Below, piece after piece: positions 27,501 through 42,500 of a stretch of 64,000 nucleotides of DNA; position 1 is the first letter of the stretch, and each line of letters opens with the position of its first letter. The notes beneath the pieces were generated by a model. It saw only the letters and a list, made by a program, of their open reading frames with translations. It ran no database searches and was not told where the DNA came from. The DNA comes from Nautilus pompilius (taxonomy: Eukaryota > Mollusca > Cephalopoda > Nautilida > Nautilidae): NCBI GenBank assembly GCA_018389105.1, contig JACATO010000121.1, positions 1,311,501 through 1,375,500 on the forward strand. The letters run 5' to 3'. The position numbers and the translations under genes were made by a program.

Positions 27501-30500
27501 TATCCCTGAATTGAATTGTGTGTTGCCTTAAATGATGGGTGGTGTACTGGTGAGGTAGATGAATTTTCAAAAGATGTGGTAAGGGCAGTGTTTGCTGGCT
27601 CAGATTTGTGCCTAGTCTTCACATGACTATCATCATCATCATCAGTTCCCGATACCTCATCATCTCCCGAGTGTCCATTATCCATTAACTTAGTGCTAGC
27701 TGATCTTGATCTTCTCTTGCGATTTTTCTGTCTCCAATGAGTAGGCATTGACACTGTGGTTGGTTCTTGTTTGCCTTTCATCTCATTTTCACTCTGTTTC
27801 ACCTGGTTCTTTTCTGTTAACTTTTGTTTAGATTCATGACTCTCACCTTGCAATATTTTTTCAACCAGAGTAACATTTGGCAATGCTTCAGCTTCCATCC
27901 CACGAACTCGTCGACTGAAACGCGTTGGATAGTCTAAAGGAAGATTTTCCTTCACAGTTTGCTGCTCTTGTTTTTGAACTTCCTGAGGTTGCTGCTGCTT
28001 TTGCTGCTGAGATCTTTGAAGAACAGGATAGGTGAACATAGGTGCTGGCCTGGGAACTTCACCTGTATAAATAAACAAAAATTCAATCTTATATACCCAA
28101 ACAACATTTTACAGAGAAAAAAACAATCTCCAGACATAGAATGGTCTTTTCCAAATATAAGGCTTGTTGAAAGGTGAGCAAAAACTGGTTTCATACCTCC
28201 ACTCCTGAGTTGTAAAATGGAGTCAGTCATATTTTTGTCTTCACCCTTTCCATATTTTAATACTTAAATATCAAAAAACTTAGTCATAATTAAAATGCTA
28301 GAGTTTGTTTTTATTTGTCTACTAAACTGATTCTGTCTTGTCTTTAAAAATATACGTTTTGCAAACGTAAAAATGATCCAACATCAAAGTAAAACAAGGA
28401 AAGTCAGAAAATGAAGCCATAAGAGGCAGATAATTCACAGAGTTAAAACAAATCTGGTAATTATCAATAGTTTTAACATTAAACAAGATAATTTTGAATG
28501 CCAGGTAAAAGAATGAGCAAAAGCATATAAACATATTTATCTGCCTTTTCAACACTTTACTGTTAATGAGAATACATTCTTCTTGGAAAAGAAAAAGAAA
28601 AATCAGACAAAACCATTAATTGCAACAATATCACCACCAACTTTTCATCATCAAAACAGACCTTTTGTGTAAGTAACCACTGATATATTTTAGGAATCTT
28701 CTTCAGTAACTTTTCAAATACCTTGTAAAAAAAAAAACCTTCCATTCCTTTTGCAAATAGTACTTTCCTCAACTCTTCAAGCTAGTTAATCCCACAGATT
28801 AAGATGATTAAACCATGATTTTAAGTCTTTCATTTCTTTTCTAGCAAGGTGCCATTTGAGCTTTGCAGTGTACTTTAAATTATCATCTTCATGTAGTATA
28901 TTGGTCTCTCCCCACCCTTTGTGAAAATACTATCAATTTTCATCAAGTCATCAGGCGAATAACCAGCTAAACAATTACATACTTTCAAATTTACACTACC
29001 ATTCTTAACTGTGGGGGTAAATGCAACTCACCTTGTACTTCTCTTCAAGCATACCGTTGTCACTTAGAACCAAATATTTTAAACCTTATCTGACCACAAC
29101 ACATTATACAACTGCTCCAAGGAGTAGCGTCTGTTGATAAGTCCAATCAAGTTACACCATTAAAAAAAAAAGAAGAAAGAAAGAAAGAGTACTTTCTAGC
29201 TGTGATTCAACCAATCAATCCAACCTATCTTAACCATCCTATGGTGGTAGAGGTGGAAATACTAACTACCGTAGAACTGTGGAAAGAAGTTAACTGGCTA
29301 CCTGTCAAGCAACTGCCTTCCTATTCCATGGTTTTAATCTCTCTTCCTCGGCCCTTTAAGTTTATAGCTAAGCTATAAATGGCTGTTTACATATCACACC
29401 TGTAACATTCCTCTACAATTTTCTCTTGGGAGTAACCAGTTTTATGAAGGGAAATAATGTATAGCCCTAGTTTCATGTGTAATTTTGTTTTAGGTGTTAT
29501 TTTCATTTGCCAAACAAAGCCATGGCAGTCATCAATGGGATCTGTTAACATCAAAGGAAAAGTTCATACACTTTTCTAATTAGTAGTAAGGGTTGGACAA
29601 TGTAATAGCTTGCTTTAAGTATGAACTAAATTTAACTCATGTTCAAACTATGCAAAATGTGATAACATCACAATCAATGCATGGTTATGTTCTCTTTTTT
29701 GATTAATGGAATAATGTGTTTTCATTAAAGTGCTGAAAAAGTTAAGTGTTTTTGTATGAGCAGCTCATAATTTTGAACTGCATGCCCCCGCACAGGTAGC
29801 ATAAAGTAATTCTAATACACACACTAACAAAAAAAATGTACAAAAGATTTTTTGTTATCCAAATAAACTGACAACTAAAGAATTTCCAACAGCTTTATCT
29901 GAAATAGCTTCAACTTAAAAAAATAAATACAATTTTCTTGTTCATTATATACTATAAATGAATCTAATAAAAAAATGCATCACTTACCTCTTCTTATCCG
30001 AGATTCCATGATCTCAACACAAATCTTTTCAAACTCTGGATCAAGTTCAGACTCCATAATTGCATGGGCCATGTCTTTCAGAGCACATACTCTATGCCTG
30101 ATGATTTTGCCTGAATCAGACAGAATTAAGAAATGAAGCACCAAATTCAATTTAGTTCATGTTTTGAAACAAGCTAGCTAGCTCATCCAAAACATATTTA
30201 AACAGAATTAAAATAATGAAACTCCAATATCCCTAATAATTTTTGTATAACTATACAAAAAAAACTAATTTTGTTCCAAAGTTAGATGCTGAAAAGTAGT
30301 TTAGGAGCTATATGAACACAAATTTGCTTATTTTTACTAAAAATTGTTGTCATTGCAAAATCTAACAGCTCTATGCATTGACAAAGGCATGTATGAATGA
30401 CTAAAGCAATTAATACCTTAAATATTTAAATTTTGAATGTCTTTATCATTAAAGTTGCAGAGAATAAACAAAAAAGAGAAAAGATATTGCATGATGCATG

Positions 30501-33500
30501 TGGGGGAAGAGAAATTATTCTGCCTTAGCAAAATAATTTAAAGTAGTCTCATATATTTCTTACATAAATCACAAGTGGGATTTCACTGATTTTTAATGTA
30601 TAAAACATGAAAAGCATTTGTTTTTGACTTGAAAAATAATGAAGCCATTATAACTGCACAAGTAAATACAATAACCATTGAATTATAAATGTTATCAGTA
30701 TATAGTCCAGACCAGAGCTACATATTTTTGACAAATGCATTTTTTCCCCTTTTTGCTAACCTGTATCACTGACAGTCAAGTTCAATAATACGACAACACA
30801 AAACCATGTTTGATTTTGTCAGACTGGTGGACCTTATTTTTTTCAAAAATTCTAAAGACAAATTCCAGTTTTAAAAAACGATAATGATCCAGGATATTTA
30901 TGAAGAGAGCAGCAAGTGGAAACAAAATAATCACATTCACAAAGTTGGTTGTCCTAAGAAAATGACATTGCTTTAAAGAAGCAAAAGAAAACCATTAATT
31001 GAAAATAATCTAGAAATGGAAAAACTGTAAAATAATCTTCAACTCTAGGTTATCAGTATCTAGACATTTCTCTATAGTTTATACAAGTAAAATTCACAAA
31101 TGTCTGATTTATGAATCTTTGTTATAATGAAATGACTTTAAAATCAAAATTGGTAAAAACATTTTGTCCATTACAAAACAGTTTCTCACTATTACAAAAA
31201 TCAACTATCTATGAAGCTGGTTGTCTTACTAAAATGCAAACAAGCAGAGCATCAGTCTGCTTTAATTTGCCATATTGTGTTGTTGTTGTGAAGTGTTTCT
31301 TTGTTTTTTATCTTTCATAATTTATTTCATCCCACAGGATGTTTAAGAGACCTTCTTCAAGCTCAAATGTGGTGGAAATGTAATTATCTCATGCCAAGCT
31401 TACACCTCAGGGCCTGCTAGAGCTCAACCAAGAAAGGGCTACCATGGAAGGTAGCAACACATCACCACTTGCAACAAAACAGTTAACTATGAAGAGGCTT
31501 GCAGAGGCATTCAGCCATGTCAAATGATCCATGACCATCTTCAAGGATGACGATCCAGACATGGAGCATAGTATTAAGTGTAGCCATATAATGGAAGATG
31601 CCATATTCCGTTATAAGGAGCTATATCAGGAGAAAAAAAGAAAGCTATCCAAATATCTCTTGATGCATTCTGCAAACCTCAACCTTCAGGCAGTAAGGAA
31701 ATGACAGATCCTTCCAATAAAGCGAACAACAGTGAATAAATTTATTAATGCAAATGTTTTTTATTTCATGTTTTTGTTAGTGTTACTCGTAACAGTAATC
31801 TTCATGCTTTATAGTGAAAGAAAATAAAACCTTAGACTGCCAAAAGTTTCAGGCGAGGAACGCATTCCTCACATATTACATTAAAAATAACAAAAACATT
31901 TTCAATTTACAAATTATCATTTTATGAAACATTTACCGGGAATGCATCCCTTTCTTAAATCAACGGATACCTGCAACTGTAATTTTTTTTTTTTTTAAAG
32001 TACTAGATTTTGAATTTCCTAAAGAGTTAAATCTTTGTAGTATACAAAACATGACTCTCAAAATCAGCTTTGTCGTTTTTTTTTTTCTCCACACTTAGCC
32101 AATAAAAGATTACAAATATAAATTTTCTGTTTTTAAAGATGAAGAAAAATAAATTAAGGTCAGCTGGCATCTTACTTCCAAACAAGAAAGTAAAACAAAC
32201 TGTTCAGTTTTTAAACTAATGAATTTAAATAGTGTCAGGTTATGCTACACATTAGAAAAAAAAATTAAAATAATATCATGAATAGCTTACAACTGCCTTC
32301 AAGTGCAATTACAAATTTCAATTCACTTCAGGAAACCATTACATTTCATTGCATAATACAGCAAACATTACTCTTACCAGTTGGATCTTTATCAGGGTTA
32401 TACTCCAGTGCATTCTTCCAAATCAGATAAATATCATTGAGAAACTCTTTTGCAGTCTGATACATCTGATTGTCTATTTTAACCAACATTGTACTGAGAT
32501 CCATTGGTTCTTTAACTATATCGTAATAATCTGGAACCTAAAATTAACACAAATGTCAAAATAAAATCAAATAAAATACAAGTAATTTAAACTCATATTT
32601 TATTAAGTAAATTCAGCATCTAGCTGTTGCTTATGTAATTAATCAGATCTTCCATTGCTTCAAACTCTACACCATTGGTTCATTCTCAGTTACCTCTATG
32701 TGCTCTCATCTGTTTCAAGATTCCCAACCAAACATACTATAAATTAACAGGAATAATTATATTTATAATGCTACAAATTTAAAGAACATAAGTAAGTACA
32801 GTGTGCTAGAATGAATACCTAGATATCAAACTGCAGCAGATATAAAATTGAAAAAAGTCTTTACAACTCAAGAAATAACCGAGAGGTTTACACTGTTGAA
32901 GTAATCTGAGCCAATGAGTACTCGCATGTTTTACTAATGCTGGAAAGTCTTCGATAAAAAAGCCTTCTCATACTTTTACCCGAGTACTATATTCTCATTA
33001 ACCCTTCAATTAGAATCTGATATCCTTCTAAATGTATAAAGTGAAAGGGACAGCCAACCAAAAACATTGACACTGCTAAATGAATTTTTAAAAATGTTCT
33101 CACCTGTGGCAAAGCCAGTAAATGTTGAATTAGAAAGTAATTCAAATTTTAGTCATTAAATACAGGCTTCATAGATAAATCTGCTCATTCATTTCTGACT
33201 CTCCACGACCAATACTGATCCATTTTCCAGGCAAAATTAACTTTTTTTTTTATTGGCCTCCATCTATTCCAGCTCCTTTTCTTTCTTATATTTTTATCTT
33301 GTGAAATGAACACCACCATGTTCAGAAGTGTTTTAATCAATTTCCCTAACTTTCCTTGATAAAGTTTCTGCTTTTATTAGTTGCATATTTAGATCACAAT
33401 GAGACTTAACTTTTGCAAATAATGAAATGTCTTTTGATTCAGATTTTAACTTAAATTCTCACTATGCTCTTTCAATTTTGTGATTTTTGCCGTTGTGTTT

Positions 33501-36500
33501 CCACCATAAACAACTGTTAAGTCAGTGCAACATTTCAAAAATGCAGAATGGTTGGCAGAAGCCAACTCGATTAGAACTGGGTGGTACACAGCTCCACATT
33601 CAGTCTTATAATTATGCAATTTATCTGGACATGATTCCTCTTAAGAAGCTGGTTTTCCAAATGTGTCTGTTTTTCTTTATTGATCAGCCAGCTTCAGAAA
33701 AAGTGATAAACTTATTCAGCCACAACCACAAAGTAATAAATTGGCCAATATAGCTTTCAAAGTAGAATAGTAAAGCTGATCTGAGATTTATTTCCACATT
33801 GAAGAGAAAATAGATTTCCCAATCAAAAATTCAGCATCTATTGTTAAGAGTATTTTTTAGATTTTTTTTAGCATACTAAAATTTAGCATATCAAATTGCT
33901 ATATGTAAATTTGTAAAAAAATATAGTTGTACCAGCTTTGATAAAGAACAACAATCTCCTCAACTGATTCAAGACTGCAAGAATCTATGGTGCCAGAGGA
34001 AGGCAAATAAATGGTGGAACTGTCCAGAAACATTCTGCAGCATTAAGTATTTGTTGCCAATGTTTTATCACAGTATATCCTGCTTCATCAACTTTGCTTG
34101 GCATGAAAATGTTTAACTTTGAATCAAGGAAATCTAGATAACTGAAGATGGCATGACATCTTTTCTGAGGCAGCCAGGTTTAAATACAAATTTTTCTGAC
34201 AACATGAAAGGTTTGCTCAAAACAGCTACTTGAGATCCTACAGCTGTGTTGTTTCCAGCATAATTGCAAGCTCCATACAGCCAGAATGAGCACCTTTGAT
34301 CTGAACATCAAAGCAACTGCACCTGTCTTGGAATGTTGCAGAATAGACAGGCATTGCAGCCACAATAAGCAGCCATTCAGTTCATATCTTTATATCAGCA
34401 ACCATGTCTTGCTGCCCAACATGAACACATTCAAATACTACCGTGTCATCATCACTTACAATACAAAGATCATTCAAATTTGTCAGCGAACTCACTTAGA
34501 TGTGCCTATGTGTAACAAATTCACACATTGATATTTAACTCTTTTTGTACTGGTGTTTTAACAATTGTTTAATGCTTTTCAATATATAATGATCTGTGGT
34601 TTACCCGAAAACACATGGGTACAGCTGATTAGAAATTCTGCATGTGTTTGTGTTCCTAATCCTATAAGGAATCACTAGAATGTTTCAGTAACTTCCCTCA
34701 TTCAAACTACTGGAGCTATTAGAATCAAGTTTGGTCTATGATGATTCATTAGCTATACAGTTAAAACAGCTTGCATTAATAAATTTACCAATGAAATTTT
34801 TTTTCATGTTGTGATCTGCCATCTACTTTAGTTTTTTCTAATTTTCTTCAGAGTATCAGAGTCATTCTGAATAAAACTAAAAAAATCATGCATATGTATC
34901 TGCTATACCATGTCCCAGTATAAGTTATACTGAATTTTATAAAAGTAAAACATGTTCGTTATGCTTATTTAGATTCCATTATTTCAGAAAGTACCAAAGT
35001 TAGTGCCCATTTTACTTTGTGTTTAACACTTGAAAAACTATGGTCAAATGCATTGCTTCTATTTCACAAAATAAAAAACAAGAGAAAAGAACCAACAGAA
35101 ATGGCTTTATATAAATATAGTCATAGAAACAAAATCCAAACTGAATAAATGAGATCCATATCTTGGAATTTTCAGAAAATAACTAAAAACAAAAATGTTC
35201 AGAGGGTAAAGCACTACTTACATCTTCTACATCAACTGGTTTCATAAATATAGAAAATTTCCTGCATCTTGTTAGCTTGTTCCAAATATTCCGAAGAAAA
35301 ACCCGTAATTCCCTCAAGGTAGATTCTTCCTGTGCCCTTAGTTTTTTAATTTCTGCATCCGTCAACTTTCTGGGAGAAGGGGGTGGAGCTTTTGGCAATT
35401 CCTCCAGAACTCTCTGTGCTAAAGTTTTATTTTTAGAAATTTTAATGTCAGAACAACAATAAAATTATAAATCAAAACTAAGTTTGAAAAAAATGAATTA
35501 ACCAAAGCAGACAAATTTTAAAGTATTTAAAATTAAAATTTATTTTATTTTGCCACATGCTATAAATCTATCTTTACTACTTCATTTAAATATAACTACA
35601 AAAGTTTAGTAGTATAGTAAATCAACTTCCTCTGCTTTTTGCCAGACCAATAAATATTGTTTAAAAAAATTTTAAAAACTGAACTAGAGCAACCTTGTCA
35701 GCTTTTAAGTGGCCACACCTCCAAGTCACTAAGAATCAGCTCAAGGTTCATGGTATTTACCCCTACAGCACATTCATATCTACAGTGTGTATGGTCTAGT
35801 TAACCCTTTCCCATTCAGGAAATGCAATAATTAATATGTGCAAACATTCATCCAATTTCCAAGATGGCTGCACAAAATGACCCATCTGATTAAAATTATA
35901 AAGTCTTGGAATGATTCCAATACCACTAATAAATTAGCATACTTCAATAATCCAAATTGAAAAACAAAATGGAAAATTTAATTTATAGATTTATAGTGAA
36001 GTAAAAAATGTAGAGCAAAAATCATCCAACTGTTTTTACAGGTGCCAACTTCTTGAATTTCCTCATTTATTATTTTTGACACTAACTCTATCATCCTCAC
36101 AAATAATCCTTAATGGATGACACAGAATTATAGTTATGTTTATTGTTACAGATGCTTTCTCCTCCTCCCTGATGGTGTCTGCCCAGGTGTTGCCAACTCT
36201 GCCTGCACCCTCTGGATCTGTATGGGATAGTGGTTAGACTCCTCAGCCACACAGAGGAAATCTACTGGCCATCAATCTTAAGGCAGGCAGGCAGGCTGCA
36301 AAAATATGGCGTGCTGATTGGCTGCAGATGACCCAAACTCTGGTCAACAACCTCACTCTCCTTGCCATTGTTCCTCCTCTCCACCCCTGATGCCTTCCTT
36401 GATGTTTCTCCATTGCCCTCTGACCAGATAAATAAAAGATCTAAAGCATAAGCACTTGAGACCTCTACATCACCAGAAGGAAAATAAATGAACCCACCAG

Positions 36501-39500
36501 TGAATTCTAAGTAAACAAACTAAGTAGCGCATGTGGTTCATTTTAGTATCTTTACTATTAAAATCACTTGTGGAAAGACATTGATATAAATAGCCAGATA
36601 AAGTGATAATGTGGACCACAGACCTACACGTGGTATCTATTGTACAGATAAAAGTGGTCATTAAATGACTCATCACTGCATGGCCAACTTAAAAGAGAAA
36701 AGGATTAAGGGAAAGTAGCATGCAATTAATGGTAATTGTATTTTTATTCAGACATCAGGATTTTGTATTTAATTAATTACAAAGTTTGTATACAATTTTT
36801 TTACTAACCTGCCTGTTTCTTTTGGACTGGTGGATGAGTGGCTTGATTGAGCAATATATCTCGGAAGAATTCCTGCCGTTCCTCCCTAGATGGATTCTCC
36901 ATATGAATGACCTCCTTGGACATTGCATCAAAAAGTTTCTGAATCTGTTAATAAAATGATAAATTCTTAAGAATGTCTACTCAACTCCTTTTCTTACAGG
37001 TGACATCACTTTATATAAACTAAATTTCCTAAAAAAAGCCATTTTAGATTTAGAAATGGGAAGCAATAATTATTTTTAAATAGCCTAAGATGTTTTAGAA
37101 TCACTCACTTTTCTATTAAATTAGTGATGAATACAAATATAAAAAAAGTTAAAATGATAATTTATTTTAACAATTTTAACAATGACTATTTATCTAAGCA
37201 TGTAACAGTTTTATTTGAAATTCTAGATGATTAATATTTTAAAAAAATTATCAAGTTTTTTTTTATGTTCAGATACCATTTATATAAAAGAAATGTTTGT
37301 TTGTCTAACCTAAATACATCTCTAGTATTGAAATTAGTTCCCTAAAAACAACTGATTTTCAACTTTTTTTTTTTGAAAATCCAGTTACTTTGCACTATAT
37401 ACAGTAGTCGTTAGCATGGTTTAGAATAACACTTCACAGAATAGTGCCACCTACTGGTTCATCCAAGAACTCTAAAGTTTGCTCACTAGTTGCCAACAGA
37501 AGGATGGGAGCAGAAGGGTCCAGGTCATTCACCATGGTCAGAAAAGTGGCCCTGAGAGTTTCTCCCAACACCCCCCACCACTGGTTAAGATGAGGCATGT
37601 ATATGATGCTGGGACATGTACGTCTGGCTTCTCGGAACACCTAGCACACACAAAAAAACAAACTTTCACTATAGTGAAGACTTTATAAATACCAACAAAC
37701 CTGTTAAAAATAAACAAACCACATTTAAAACAAAATATTAAAAAGAGTTTTAATATTTTAGAAAAATTATTTCAGTATTTTTAGCAAATGTTTACATTAA
37801 AGGGGGGATTACGGTTATAAATATGATAAATAGTAAATTAATATGCTATTTGTAAAAAAAAGTTTCAACGCCAAAACAAAAGAGAGCCTGCTGTGTGTTT
37901 CCTGAGTGTTGTCATTGCTGTAATAAAGAAACTGCTAACAAAAGACAGACTTTACCAAGCAGTTCACAGCTAGATGGTTAAATACTCCTACTATAACAAC
38001 ATATCAAATTAATTTATTTTAAATACTGATACATTAGTAAGTTGCTTTTAAATTTATTTGATTAATTAAAAAAAAACACAGCAAAGAGAGAAAGATTTCA
38101 GTTTATTTTTGCTTGATGTGGTTATTCCAACAATGGGGACTGGAAGTTGATCCTCACTGAAAATGTGGAACTGAAATGTGATTCATATGAAGAAACAGGG
38201 ACTGTAGTAACTAGTACAGAGTTTGAAAAAAACACATTTAAATTAGTTAGTTCTTCACACTATCAGTATATCTAGTCAAACAATGATAAATTCAAGGGAT
38301 GAGAAAAGTTTAAAAAAAAGAAACAATGCAAACAAACTCTGGTCAACATATTAAAACAAAACTGAAAATTAACAAAGCAAACAGTTTTTTCTTAAGCAAC
38401 AACAAAAGTGAAACAAAAGGGAGATCCACAGATCTAGACTGAAGTGTGCTGCCTTAAATAATGTGATATGCTGAGATTTTCACTGTGCATGACCTTGAGT
38501 ATATGAATATTCAGTTGCATTTTTCTCTAGGTGATTCAGAAAAGAAAATCACCTGAGCACAAGCCTCTTCTGGTGTTTTGGCACTGACACCAAACAAAGT
38601 GGGAAGATCAAGAGCATGAACAGGAAACACCTCCAAGTGATGGAGCACAGCAGGTGCAATGTGGGTTGTCTGTCCCTGACCAACACTACCTGCCAGCAAA
38701 AGACGTGGACGGTGGGTTGTAGGTTGCTTAAAAGCTGAACTAGAAAAAAAATTGGAAAAAAAATTATGAAACTAACCTGAACATAAATCAGACAATGACC
38801 TAATAAAATTACAAAACTTAGACAAATCATTAAAATAACCACCAGAGAGCAATTTATTAATTACTAAACGTTATAAGTTTTTCTTGACATAAGTTTGTAA
38901 TCAGTCTTTTCAAATCAATAAGTTAAATAAAATTATTAATACAAGAGTAGATCAATGTATTCGTGCTCTTTATCTGTAGAATTATCCTTCATTTTTCCAG
39001 ATATTAGCCTTCTTTGGCAATATAATTCAGTGCCAAATGCAAAATCTTTACAGTTGTGTATCAACTTCTTCATCACTATATAAATGCAGGCCAACAAGAT
39101 GTTTTTAAAGGGATTAAGAAGGTATAAGTCACAAGGAGACAGTTCAAGGTTGTATAGTTGGTATGCAAGTGTATCAAAGTTCAATGCACACACTACTGTG
39201 CATAACAGCACTCCATGTGCAATTAAACAAAGATATCACTTCTGAATTGTGGGGTAAACTGCAGAAACCCTGCATGCAGTGTCATCTCAATACAGGAACT
39301 CAACATGAATTACTCCAGAGATGCTTCAGAAAACTAACCATAACCAAGCACCAGTTGAAATTGTCAACTTAAACTTTACTGATGGCAAAATGTCTGAATG
39401 CTTCCATTGAAAGCTGGCTCATTTTGTTTCCAAGGTGTAATAATGCACACAGCACTTTCACAAAAAGCATTAACTATCATTAAGCAATGTACACATTTTC

Positions 39501-42500
39501 AAGTTTTTATTTGATTTGCACTAAAGTATAAGAACCAACCACAAACTGACTTCTGAAAATTGAGATGTGTGGGGATAACTGTTTCCAATGAACCATGGTT
39601 CACACCAACAATTTCCACCACCTCATGCCAAGTCACTATCCAGCTGATAAGAATGAAAGCTTCACTGTAAACAAGAGTTCACCAGATTTATTTCCTTCAA
39701 ACAAAAATGACTATTGTGTATTATTTCAGGCTCACATTCACCTCAACTTTTGCCATCTTGTAATGGGTAGACAGTTGGAGGCAAGATTTTGACAAAACCA
39801 TGTTACATGTTATCAAATATTCAGCAATGTGATGTGTAATTTAAAATGCCTAGAGAAGGTTAGCACATTTAAGAGCACAAATACATTGATCTAGCTCATC
39901 TAGGAACATTTACCATTCATGTTTTAAAGCACAAAAGCATTACATATTTATTTAACACAATGCTACCTTCAGATTAATTTAATGTTTTTAGCACATCCTT
40001 TAAAAATCAATGTTATGTTGATTTTAATTGAAATATTACATTTAGAATTTAAAAAAAAAACACCTATATTTCTTGTTCTAAGCAATTCTTTATGCAAGGC
40101 AGAAAGAATAATCTAGTTTTAATTTGTTAAATTCCTGAATATTGATTCGTAACTTGGCACAGGTAGATATGTGAAAACTAATTTTACAAACTTTTGGCTC
40201 GTCAAAAATTTTAAATCCTTGTTTTTTTTTTTTGTTTTTTTAAAAAGCTATTATTTACCATAATATTGTTTGTAATAAGAGACTAACCAAGTGAATTAGC
40301 TAAAAACAAACAAGATAAAATAATGAAATTTATAAAAGAAAATTTTCTGTACTGTTTATTTCTTTATAGATGGCAATGGACCACCCATACCAGTTTACTT
40401 GAGAGCTGGTGAACTTGCTCACCTCATGTGTTTCAGAAAGTGTTCGTCAGGTTGAGCACCATGATTATGTTTCTTTCCTCGGTAGCGAGACTGATCAAAT
40501 ATGCAAGGTCCATTGTCGTCGTCGTCATCGTCAGTCAAAAACAAATCAAAATCCTGAGAACCATCTGTTCCATCTGACTTTTTCCAAATACCTATATTAC
40601 AAAAACACAGCTTCTAAAATCTCAAATAAAATATTCATCATGTTTCAGCAATAATTTGTTTAAAAATTGTCAAAGTATTCTGAATTTATGTTAAACAATT
40701 TAATAAAAATAGGACTCATTTCTCTTAACTTCAAGTCTCTTTATCTTTATACTGAAATTTTCTTAAAGTGGTCATTTTCATTATATTCTATATACTTTGT
40801 TGTTTTTGTTACAAAATGAAATGTTTGTGTATAGCATAGTTTAAGAAAAAGCCTATAACAGCAAAACCAAACTGTTTCATTAAGTTAAAGCATCCTTCTA
40901 CTTAGAATTTCCCTACATATCAGTATTTCTAGTACATAAGAGCTGCATTTCCAGAGAGCTTGAAAAATTGACTTTTTCTAGTCCTTTAACAGATTTATGA
41001 AGTGCTGAAAGCACAAATATTCCGACTTTAATAAACAAAGACAGACAGATTCAACTGGAAAATTCACTATCGTGTACGTGCGCTTCTGGTTTGTGCTTTT
41101 AGAATACCAAAAAATAAGAAAAGCAAATCACCTTCACTGTCCACACTAGCTGACTGAACAAACCCACAGAGATATATCTTCTGAAGCATTTCTAGCACAT
41201 TTTTCAGCGTGCTAAGTAGCAGAGGCCTCACCAATGGCACCAAAGCATGCGCTGGAGAAGTCAATGAGCGCTGAGCAGTAGGAACAATCACCTGCATTGC
41301 TTTGTGAAAGTCCCGCGCACCCATCTGAATAGAGGACACATCCAGCTGCAGTTTCTCTGATGATGTATATATTTGTGGGTAGCGCCGCCGTAAGGCCAGA
41401 AGAGCTGCCTCTGTACAAAGAGCTTTCAGATCTGCTCCACAATAACCTTGAAAACAAAAAGGAATTGGGCTTAGTAGGTAGAACAAAATTTACCAATTTT
41501 AACTTCGCAATAAATAATTCCTCTCACAAATGCACCAGATACATATTGCTTAAATTAAAGACAATAGAAACGATGCCAAAGATATGGGAATTTTGGTTCT
41601 TTAAATTTAAAAATCTGTATCAAATTGTATTCCAACAAATTTGTTTTATACCAAAACTTAATGTTTTTCCAGAAGACTATGCTTATAAGTGTTTTTTTTG
41701 ATGACAAAACACCATCTAATCTATCTTAACATTTTAACTGCATGCAATAAAAAATATATATATACAGCATATATTACTACTGAATAACTGGTCCTTACCT
41801 ACGCATTTCTCTGCCACTTCACTAATGAACGCATTAGATAATTTGGGATTCCAATCTTTAGTGTGAATCTTGAGTATTTGTTTTCTTGCCTACAAGAAAA
41901 TTATCATTAAAAAGAAAATTCATGTTTTTCGGTTCCAAGCATCAAATTCAACAAATTTACTATTATTTTGATGCAAAAATAACAAATTCAACATGAAAAA
42001 AAAAAAAAAAATTCAAACTTAATCTAATACAATGAAAATCACTACACCAAGTCAACTTACTAAAGACTAATTAATTTATTATGAAACAGGAATTCTTTAT
42101 ATATTATTTATTGCTCATTTTTTTTAAAATTTTAATGTCATATTTGAAATTTTATATAATAATTATATTTGCTTTCATTTTAGCATAAGCACTTACCTCT
42201 AAAGATGGTAAAGGAAAGATGAACTCCCTGTCAAATCTGCCTGGTCGTCGAAGAGCCGGGTCAATGGCATCAATTCTGTTTGTAGCACCAATGATGACAA
42301 TCTCCCCACGACTGTCCAGGCCATCCATCAGAGCCAGCAATGTAGACACAATAGAGCTATGAATTTGGTCTTGACGACTGGAACGTACAGGTGCCAGGCC
42401 ATCAATTTCATCAAAAAAGATGATGGATGGTCTCATCTGATATGCCTGCAAATAGAAAATCATGTCAAGATATCTGCTTAACTAAATAACAGACATAAAT

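Noticed and set aside
37434..37454. Alternative exon 17 donor at GTAG/GTGGCA
   Set aside because: It would leave phase 1 and put exon 18 into a frame with an early stop.
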